This document shows, one piece after another, positions 58,112-64,000 of a DNA stretch of 64,000 nucleotides. The notes beneath the pieces are model-generated. The model ran no database searches. It was not told the DNA's origin and was given only the letters and a program-made list of their open reading frames with translations. Source of the stretch: Arcticibacter svalbardensis MN12-7 (lineage in GTDB: Bacteria > Bacteroidota > Bacteroidia > Sphingobacteriales > Sphingobacteriaceae); NCBI RefSeq assembly GCF_000403135.1, contig NZ_AQPN01000084.1, forward strand, positions 20,556-84,555, written 5' to 3'. Position 1 is the stretch's first letter; every line of letters starts with the position of its first letter. The position numbers were made by a program, and so were the translations under genes.

Positions 58112-58324
58112 TTTGAAGAACTTATTAAAACGATAAAAGAGCGGAGACAAGTGTTACAAGTAACACAAGAAACCTTAGCAGAAGTATCCGGTGTAGGGTT
58201 AAGAACCATAAAGCAGTTTGAAAGCGGGAAAGGAAACCCTACTCTATTGACTTTACAAAAAATATTAGAAGTGTTAGGTATGGAAGTTTCTCTAAAACTA
58301 ACAAACGTATCTCTTAACAAATGA
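58106..58324 (+). CDS. hipB: HipB-type HTH antitoxin of a HipBST module
   Basis: The start is taken at ATG 58106 (MHFEELIKTIKER), giving 72 aa; an in-frame ATG at 58076 would add ten unusual residues. It carries a Cro/CI HTH: RRQVLQVTQETLAEVSGVGL, then RTIKQFESGKGNPTLLTLQK. In HipBST it is the DNA-binding subunit that represses the operon and joins the toxin complex. Its TGA overlaps the next ATG (ATGA at 58321-58324). Confidence 0.85.
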   Translation: MHFEELIKTIKERRQVLQVTQETLAEVSGVGLRTIKQFESGKGNPTLLTLQKILEVLGMEVSLKLTNVSLNK

Positions 58325-58650
58325 GAAAAGCGAAGGTCTTATTTAGGGATGAGGAAGCTGGTGTCTTAACTCAACATGATGACAGTTCGTTTACATTCCG
58401 TTACCATGATGCCTGGATGGCAGACAATGACAAGCCCGCTATAAGTCTTACTTTGCCCAAAAGCGAACAAGAATATAATTCAAAAATCTTATTCCCATTT
58501 TTTTACAATATGCTGCCTGAAGGATCTAACAAACAAGTAGCTTGTAAACTCAATAGAATCGACCTGAATGATTACTTCGGTTTACTGATGACTACTGCAA
58601 GGCATGACAGTATTGGTGCCATCAGAGTCGTTAAAATAGAAACGAAATGA
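58321..58650 (+). CDS. hipS: HipS-type small antitoxin (separate HipA N-terminal subdomain)
   Basis: The 109-aa protein corresponds to the N-subdomain-1 that is fused to the kinase in ordinary HipA. Visible signatures are FTFRYHDAWMADNDKPAISL near residue 25, then FPFFYNMLPEGSNKQVA near 60 and a closing DSIGAIRVV. In the E. coli HipBST system this separate piece, HipS, is the one that neutralises the kinase. It overlaps genes on both sides by 4 bases (58321-58324 and 58647-58650), which ties its dose to both partners. Confidence 0.82.
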   Translation: MRKAKVLFRDEEAGVLTQHDDSSFTFRYHDAWMADNDKPAISLTLPKSEQEYNSKILFPFFYNMLPEGSNKQVACKLNRIDLNDYFGLLMTTARHDSIGAIRVVKIETK

Positions 58651-59630
58651 GTATCCCTGAAATAACACATTGTCCTGGTACACTAGCTGCAGGTTTTAAT
58701 ACCTATAGCAGAACTTGTTTGAATAGAGTATTTCAAGGCAAGAAGGTACATCATGTATTGCCTTACGATTCACCAGCATCCAATCCAGAAACCGATGAAC
58801 TCTTTGAAGAAAATCAAAAAAGCATTTCTATTTCAGGAGTACAGGAAAAATTTTCTGTATTGCTTGAAAAAAACAAGTTAAGGCTGATTAATGAAGGGGA
58901 ACGTGGCACTTACATTCTAAAACCAATTCCCAGCTTCGGTAAAAAGCCGGACCAAATGCCCGCTAACGAGCATCTAACCATGCAAATTGCCCGTCAGGTC
59001 TATGGAATAGAAACCGCTGAAAATGCATTAATATTTTTTAAAAATGGCGCCCCAGCTTACATAACCAAACGTTTTGACACAAAGGATGACGGAACAAAAT
59101 TAGCTCAGGATGATTTTGCTTCATTAGCCGGTAAAACGCCTCAAACACATGGTGAGCATTATAAATATCAGGGGAATTATTTAGAGCTATTTCAGCTCAT
59201 ACAGACCTATTTGTCTACTTATAAATTAGAAGCGCCGAAACTGTTCAAAACCGTAGTATTCAATTATTTATTCTCAAACGGAGATGCCCACTATAAAAAC
59301 TTCTCCTTATTAGAAACACCAATGGGAGATTACCGACTAAGTCCTGCTTATGATTTACTAAATAGCCGCATTCATATTGAAGACAAAGACTTTGCGTTAG
59401 ATGAAGGACTTTTACCTAAAAATTTAGCTCAGGGAAAAATAAGTTCTCAATTTACCAAACTTGCAGAACTTTCAGGAATCAGTGAAAAGGCTTTCAATGC
59501 GATAAGGACATTGATGTTATCAAAATCAGACTTAGTCGAAAAACTGGTAACTGCTTCTTTCCTAAATGACAGCACAAAAAGAAACTATTGGCAGTCCTAT
59601 CAAGGTCGATTGAAACACTTGACAAATTAA
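58647..59630 (+). CDS. hipT: HipT-type Ser/Thr kinase toxin
   Basis: The 327-aa protein starts directly in the HipA kinase core, as HipT does. Residues 59-64 (SISISG, followed by VQEKFSVLL) match the Gly-rich loop whose serines (SxS) are autophosphorylated in E. coli HipT. Also seen are YILKPIP near 89, ITKRFDTKDDGTKLAQDDFA near 131, FSNGDAHYKNFSLLE near 211 (catalytic Asp and Asn) and LSPAYDLLNSR near 232 (metal-binding Asp). Known HipT phosphorylates TrpS and HipA GltX; the target here is unknown. Its stop overlaps the end of the convergent GH31 remnant by 4 bases. Confidence 0.85.
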   Translation: MSIPEITHCPGTLAAGFNTYSRTCLNRVFQGKKVHHVLPYDSPASNPETDELFEENQKSISISGVQEKFSVLLEKNKLRLINEGERGTYILKPIPSFGKKPDQMPANEHLTMQIARQVYGIETAENALIFFKNGAPAYITKRFDTKDDGTKLAQDDFASLAGKTPQTHGEHYKYQGNYLELFQLIQTYLSTYKLEAPKLFKTVVFNYLFSNGDAHYKNFSLLETPMGDYRLSPAYDLLNSRIHIEDKDFALDEGLLPKNLAQGKISSQFTKLAELSGISEKAFNAIRTLMLSKSDLVEKLVTASFLNDSTKRNYWQSYQGRLKHLTN

Positions 59631-60312
59631 TCCTTAACCAATTCATAAACAGGCAGCCTATTCAAAGCCACACTCTGCTCTACCCTTTTCGGACCTTTTA
59701 TAATTTCCCCCTTGTCACTCCTCCAATTCCCTTTCGGAAAGTAAACCAACTTCTTCATGTCTTTACTAACCACTGGAGCAACTACCAATTATCATCAATC
59801 ATCAATACGCCAGTAGGAAAACCGTTAGCGATGATGTCGTGAGCATATTTAATAATATCAGTCTGGTTCTGATTGTAAACCAATTCAATCCACGTGTTGT
59901 ATTGAGGTCTGAAAAATAAAAGCGTATCAGGCAATATCCCTTTTGAAGGAAAATGATCTTTACTAGCTTTAATATAAGCCTCTTTTAATGTACGCCCCAT
60001 AGAATCTATTAAAATAGGTGCTGTAGCATTTAAAAGCAACAACTGATCGCCTTTCACTGTAAACTCGAAAGGAGCATCACTCCATATATACCTGCCGTTT
60101 GTTGAAAGCAATAATGGAGATGCCTGGTTCGTACCTGTATTGGCAAATAAATTAAAAGAATAACCATCCTTAAAGGGCATCTTATGGGCTTCATTTACCA
60201 AGCCTCCATACCAACTCTCACCCTTTTTAATCTTTATAACAGAAGTCTGAGCATAGGAAAATCCCCAACTTGAAAAGAATAAAATGAAAATACAATATTG
60301 CGTTAACTTCAT
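59627..60312 (-). pseudogene. Glycoside hydrolase family 31 gene with large internal deletion
   Basis: From ATG 60312 a signal peptide (MKLTQYCIFILFFSSWGFSY) leads into a GH31 N-terminal domain. The barrel opens normally: FRPQYNTWIELVYNQNQTDI, then FPTGVLMIDDNW, ending at TAG (59782-59784). In another frame, starting at the same point, a GH31 C-terminus follows: VVAPVVSKDMKKLVYFPKGN, then a tail ending RLPVYELVKD and TAA at 59627-59629. The section between, which should hold the catalytic aspartates and several hundred residues, is gone, and the junction is out of frame. A working enzyme of the alpha-glucosidase/xylosidase superfamily was therefore lost. Confidence 0.82.
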
Positions 60313-61062
60313 GGTCTGAAATAATTTGATATGCACCAGCATTTTCCATAGCATGCAGAAATACCTCAGGAGCAAGAGCTTCATAACGGAAGGGTTTACC
60401 CACGATAGATAGAAGTCATCAATGCTGCCATTTCACCAAAAGATATCGCGTCGTACCCTAACCTGTAGGTTTGACCAGCATGCACTTCCGGATGCCCCAA
60501 TGCCAAAGCAGCTACCTGGGCCACATCATTTACATCTACCCAACTCAAACGCGCATCTTCCACATAATGCTGAATCACCCCATCATTAATCACTCTTTTA
60601 CCCCCATAACTTAACACATTTTGCATAAAAGTTTCAGGACGCAAATGCGTAAACGTAAAACCACACCACTCAATATATTTTTCTACCAGCTGATGCCATG
60701 CCCAATGCGCAATGGTCGTATCGTCACGGCCACATGCCCCTAAATGTACTACATGTTCTACCCCAGCTTTCTTTAGCGTCATCCAATAACACCTTACTCT
60801 GACGCAACATATCAACGGTATACCCAGTAAAGATAAGAACCCGATCAATCCCTTCAAAAGCAGGTAAATGTGTACTTTCATCATCAAAATCAAGGATGAC
60901 GGTAGCAATTCCCCTAGCTTTAAAAGGTGCTGCTTTCTATGGCGAGCGAACCGCAGCCACGATCTCAATTTCCTTATTTGATAAAAGGAAGTTAATTGTT
61001 CTGCTGCCAACTTGCCCGGTTGTCCCGGTAATCAATATCTTGGGAAGTTTTGTATATGACAT
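60313..61062 (-). pseudogene. NmrA/SDR-like NAD(P)-binding oxidoreductase, broken
   Basis: From ATG 61062 the protein begins PKILITGTTGQVGSRTINFL, a Rossmann NAD(P) motif (TGxxGxxG). It meets an in-frame TAG at 60937-60939, continues as VILDFDDESTHLPAFEGIDR, then shifts frame near 60770-60780. It resumes as KKAGVEHVVHLGACGRDDTT, FTHLRPETFMQNVL and SWVDVNDVAQVAALALGHPE, then shifts again near 60395 to GKPFRYEALAPEVFLHAMEN. Three lesions make it inactive. Intact relatives are NmrA-type regulators or quinone/azo reductases. It runs into the GH31 remnant without a clear end. Confidence 0.8.
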
Positions 61063-61164
61063 AATAATTAATGTAATTGATGTAAAAATATCTGGACACG
61101 AAGATACCCCCTCCTATACTGCTGGCAGTTGATCTAAAATAAGAAATGCAATAATCTATGTCAA

Positions 61165-61750
61165 TTACGATTGTTTGTGAGATGCCGTATGATTCTTAAT
61201 ACGGCTTAAAGTTTCCGGAGTGATGCCCAGGTAGGATGCAATTAAATTCTGAGGAATTCTTTGAAAAATCACAGCATTGCTTTCAACCAGCTGCATATAT
61301 TTTTCCTCCGCAGAGTGTGTGGTAGAGCTCACTAATCTTCGCTCTTTAGTAACTATACTATTCTGAAAAAGGATCCGGAAATAACGATCCATGATAGGCA
61401 CTTTCAAAGTCATTGCTTCGTAATCAGCCAGAGTGATCATTAAAAGTTCAGCATCTTCTAGTACATCAATATTAAAAAAAGCTTTTTCACCCCACAAAAA
61501 ACTATTCATATCCGATGTCCACCAGCCTTCCCATGCAAACATATTCATGTGTTCCACACCCTTATCATCAATGTTATAAGATTTGAGCAAACCTTTCGAC
61601 ACAAAACTAATGTATTTGCATACCTCACCTTCCTGCAGCAGATACTGTTTTCTCCGAAGCTTTTTAGGAATAAAAAGTTTTTACAGTTTCCCTCTCCTCT
61701 TCAGTAAGCGATACTTTTGTTAGGATATGAGAAAAAAAGACTTCAAACAT
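61165..61750 (-). pseudogene. Crp/Fnr-family regulator with frameshift near the N-terminus
   Basis: ATG 61750 opens MFEVFFSHILTKVSLTEEER and hits TAA after 28 codons. One base over, the frame reads FIPKKLRRKQYLLQEGEVCK, then YISFVSKGLLKSYNID and on to TAA 61165. Restoring one T in the T5 run (minus strand, near 61680) joins them into a normal ~195-aa Crp/Fnr protein. It has a cNMP-binding-like domain and a C-terminal HTH (NLIASYLGITPETLSRIKNH). A single homopolymer error could be a sequencing artefact; the neighbouring decay favours a real lesion. It lies 103 bases upstream of the NmrA remnant, a common pairing in Bacteroidota. Confidence 0.72.
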
Positions 61751-61808
61751 CGGATGCCATTTAAATTTAGCCCCCGTCAACAGGGGGAATGTCAAATTAA
61801 ATTCTCAA

Positions 61809-62174
61809 TCATGCATGTTCCAATATAAAGCCTGCATCTATATGAAGCTGTTGATGTAGAGCTTTTAAGAAATCAACGCCAGGCTTTTGCTTACCGTTCA
61901 TGATCAGAGAAAGCTTAGCATCGCTAACATTTAGCGTTTTCGCAAGGTCTTTCTGTCTTAATTTCATTTCAAACATGCGCATCTCGATCATACCAATCAA
62001 CGAAGTAGGTGCTTCAACTTCATACTTGCCCTGTTCGTAACCCTGTGCACTTTGCGCAAGCATACGAATTTTATTAAGTTCTTCTTTAGACACATTACCA
62101 CTTCCTTTGGCCATCAGACCATCAATTTCAGCCATTACTTTTTGGTAATCAGCGTTGTTCTTTATCTCTTTCAT
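61809..62174 (-). CDS. higA: HigA-like XRE antitoxin
   Basis: The 121-aa protein has an N-terminal helical part (about 1-65, DYQKVMAEIDGLMAKGSGNV) and a C-terminal HTH_XRE at about 67-118 (LRQKDLAKTLNVSDAKLSLI, then MNGKQKPGVDFLKAL). This build is typical of HigA-type antitoxins that follow their toxin gene. Its ATG overlaps the TGA of a truncated HigB remnant, so the antitoxin has outlived its toxin. It may still repress the operator at 62292-62321 or act on related systems. Confidence 0.75.
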   Translation of the reverse strand: MKEIKNNADYQKVMAEIDGLMAKGSGNVSKEELNKIRMLAQSAQGYEQGKYEVEAPTSLIGMIEMRMFEMKLRQKDLAKTLNVSDAKLSLIMNGKQKPGVDFLKALHQQLHIDAGFILEHA

Positions 62175-62266
62175 CAGTTGATGAACTCTTTTAGATTGAG
62201 CGCATCTTTCGCGTCCGCATGCTTCTCGAAAAAATCTCTTAAGGTACCATAGCTAATTACGACCAA
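62174..62266 (-). pseudogene. HigB-type toxin reduced to its first ~25 codons
   Basis: A 30-codon frame (TTG at 62266) reads VVISYGTLRDFFEKHADAKD, then ALNLKEFIN and stop. The first part is the start of HigB-type RNases (IISYxTLREFFEKHPDAExAL). The catalytic body is missing. The stop still overlaps the HigA start as in intact higBA operons, so the 3' end seems preserved and the middle deleted. The TTG may be a decayed ATG. Confidence 0.6.
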
Positions 62267-62291
62267 GCTCTTGATTTTTTTTTACAAATCT

Positions 62292-62321
62292 AAATAAATT
62301 TTAGAATATCTAAATTTATTT
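62292..62321. promoter_or_regulatory. Inverted repeat, possible higBA operator
   Basis: AAATAAATTTTAGA (62292-62305) faces TCTAAATTTATTT (62309-62321) with a 3-base centre and one base missing in the right arm. It lies 26 bases upstream of the HigB remnant, where HigA would bind. Confidence 0.4.
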
Positions 62322-62471
62322 CATTCCTAATCTATGGAGTAATCAGATTGAAAGCTTTCTTCACTAAAAATAAAATATTCCTAAAAAGTTTGCTTATACC
62401 TATTATATATCAAAAAAAACTAAATTTATGAACATCTAATCAGCTATTTGTATTAATTAAATTCATTTACA

Positions 62472-63284
62472 TTGAAATTTACTTGGCGAAATATCAGCTT
62501 TGCATATTTACTCCTAGTGCCAATGGTCGCTACTGCACTGGCTTTTATAGTAGGGCATGTCAATGTTCTATTGTATATACCTCTGTGGTTTCTTAACGCC
62601 TTGTTAATGGCATTTATGACAAGTAAACTTATAGGCAAAGTTGATCGAACTCTACGCACTTCAACTTGGCTTTTAATACTACCCTGGATTTTCATAGCTA
62701 TCTTTGGTGGTATGGGGCCTCCTCCAGAAACTGCCATAAAATGGGCAGCTTTGTCTAATGAACAAATCGCCCGATATACCATTTTAATTATTAGTGGGCT
62801 CTTGGTATATAAAGGATTTTATTATTTACATAATTATTTAAAAAACAAAGAAGGCGACAAATATTCTCGAATTGGGTTACTGCTTATTAGCTTAGGAATA
62901 CCGTTTTTTATCATTAATATGGTTTATTGGGGTTATTTTCTAACTTACATATTTGCAACCTATACCGCTCCGGAATCAACAACGAAACCAGAATGGGTCA
63001 AGCTATTAGGAGAAGCATTTACCCTGATCCGGATGATAGAAGTTGCGCTTATTTACCTGTCAACCGCTGCTTTTGCTCTTGCGTTACGAGTATCCAGAAT
63101 ATTATCAAAAGGTTCCTGCATTGCTTATGTTACTGTTGCCTGCCTGTGTTCACTGTTTAATTTCTTACCTGGTTCTGTACCTGCCCCGCTTAACGTTATT
63201 AACTATTTGTCCTATATACCGGCATTTACATTACTAATGCCATACTTGATTGCAATAAACATTCTGCGTAAGCAAAAACCATAA
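62472..63284 (+). CDS. Polytopic membrane protein of unknown function
   Basis: The 270-aa protein is read from TTG 62472 (MKFTWRNISFAYLLL); no ATG precedes it in frame, and the next is 17 codons in. There are seven or eight hydrophobic helices at about 8-27, 30-50, 63-81, 99-118, 133-158, 186-208, 218-236 and 242-262. The loops hold GGMGPPPETAIKW and TYTAPESTTKPEW. I do not recognise the family. It is a stand-alone gene in an AT-rich context. Confidence 0.65.
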   Translation: MKFTWRNISFAYLLLVPMVATALAFIVGHVNVLLYIPLWFLNALLMAFMTSKLIGKVDRTLRTSTWLLILPWIFIAIFGGMGPPPETAIKWAALSNEQIARYTILIISGLLVYKGFYYLHNYLKNKEGDKYSRIGLLLISLGIPFFIINMVYWGYFLTYIFATYTAPESTTKPEWVKLLGEAFTLIRMIEVALIYLSTAAFALALRVSRILSKGSCIAYVTVACLCSLFNFLPGSVPAPLNVINYLSYIPAFTLLMPYLIAINILRKQKP

Positions 63285-63446
63285 TTTTATGTCATATAAC
63301 TGATTTTGTGTTAAACAGAAAATCACAAGTCTCATATTCTATCTCTGAATTTAATTTCCAGGCATTAATTATTGGAAATTAGTTTACTGATGTTGCTCTC
63401 TTTTTCGCACATTTGAGCATATGAAGCTCTTACATATAATATAAGG

Positions 63447-64000
63447 ATGTTTATCGATAATTACCAAGGTTATATAATCCTTTTTATCCTTAGCTTGGTC
63501 TGTATATCCAGCATAATAATATTATCACGGTGGAAACGAGCCAAGATTATCAAAGGTATCAAAGGAAACTGGGGCAAAGAGAGAATCTGCTTCAGAGACT
63601 TTAGCCGAATAGCAAAATACCACACCCGCTCGCCTGATGCTAAAAAACAATCGTTAGACAGTAGAACTGCGTCCGACTTAAACCTTGATGAGATCTACTC
63701 AAAGATTGATAGATGCAAATCTAAAATAGGGCAGCAGTACCTCTACTCAATGTTACATTCCCCAACATTTAATGAAGGCATTCTAAAAGAAAGAGGAACA
63801 CTAATTGAATTATTTTCCAACAATTCAGTTTTAGCGCAAAAAGTTCAATTAGAGCTTCATAAGCTGAACACACATTTAACTTATTCACTACCTAATCTGA
63901 TATTCGATTGGAAATTCGAGCGCCTGAGATATAAAATAATTATAATTCTTTTAAGTATCGTACCTATTTTTTTAATACTACTAGGCGTCTATTACAATAA
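63447..64000 (+). CDS. Membrane-anchored MutS-like protein, 5' part
   Basis: The frame from ATG 63447 is open to the window end (184 codons). It starts with a membrane helix (about 9-27). A MutS-core-like region follows (LNLDEIYSKIDRCKSKIGQQ near 90, YLYSMLHSPTFNEGILKERG), then a second hydrophobic stretch near 163-181 (IIIILLSIVPIFLILLGVYY). Bacteroidota encode MutS-related proteins with this helix-plus-MutS-III layout and a C-terminal ATPase, distinct from mismatch-repair MutS. The ATPase would lie beyond the edge. Confidence 0.65.
   Translation, partial: MFIDNYQGYIILFILSLVCISSIIILSRWKRAKIIKGIKGNWGKERICFRDFSRIAKYHTRSPDAKKQSLDSRTASDLNLDEIYSKIDRCKSKIGQQYLYSMLHSPTFNEGILKERGTLIELFSNNSVLAQKVQLELHKLNTHLTYSLPNLIFDWKFERLRYKIIIILLSIVPIFLILLGVYYN

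Overview
The window is a stretch of a Bacteroidota chromosome, most likely family Sphingobacteriaceae and Pedobacter-like. Supporting signs are the tmRNA tag GENNYALAA, the fused DAHP synthase/chorismate mutase, the single-chain alpha/beta ketoacid dehydrogenase E1, the weak Shine-Dalgarno signals, a heparinase-family lyase, and protein families found mainly in this phylum (DUF1573, DUF4255, DUF5908, the CIS tape-measure family). Genus-level placement is inference.

Layout. 1-3135: shikimate genes (3' end of DAHP synthase/chorismate mutase, aroA, aroC), closed by a perfect 27-bp hairpin shared with the convergent E1 dehydrogenase (3270-5702). 5703-6340 is a gene-free repeat-rich spacer. 6341-8477 holds a DUF1573 protein, an aminotransferase and the tmRNA gene. 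8478-12798 contains a secreted heparinase II/III-like lyase between stretches of degenerate sequence, including an IS3 OrfA remnant. Then come katG and a LuxR-type regulator.

16140-47319 is the main accessory system: a ~31-kb, single-direction, tightly packed operon for an extracellular contractile injection system (eCIS; PVC/Afp/MAC-like). From the promoter-proximal end it encodes a GT2-GT-methyltransferase fusion, a GT32-like transferase, an FkbM methyltransferase, a DUF4255 cap protein, an unknown, one sheath, two tubes, DUF5908, a LysM hub, a VgrG-like spike, a small unknown, gp25, gpJ, a Pvc12-like protein, a 954-aa unknown in the Pvc13 position, a tape-measure protein with an apparent frameshift in an A6 run, an AAA+ ATPase, and three proteins sharing a DUF4157 leader and HELTH motif but with unrelated C-termini (probable payloads). 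Capsid, terminase, lysis, integrase and T6SS membrane-complex genes are absent, so it is neither a prophage nor a T6SS. A divergent OmpR-type two-component system sits at the head of the operon and a convergent LuxR-type regulator at its tail.

47759-57871: two-component system, UspA-like protein, two bestrophin paralogues, DoxX plus SRPBCC pair, an SPFH protein, aspartokinase and a secreted CocE/NonD hydrolase. 58106-59630 is a tripartite HipBST toxin-antitoxin operon with three regularly spaced operator-like palindromes. 59627-62266 is a decaying patch: an internally deleted GH31 gene, an NmrA-like gene with a stop and two frameshifts, a frameshifted Crp/Fnr regulator, and a HigA antitoxin whose HigB toxin is reduced to about 30 codons. 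The window ends with a polytopic membrane protein and the 5' part of a membrane-anchored MutS-like protein. All calls come from reading the sequence; no database search was run.
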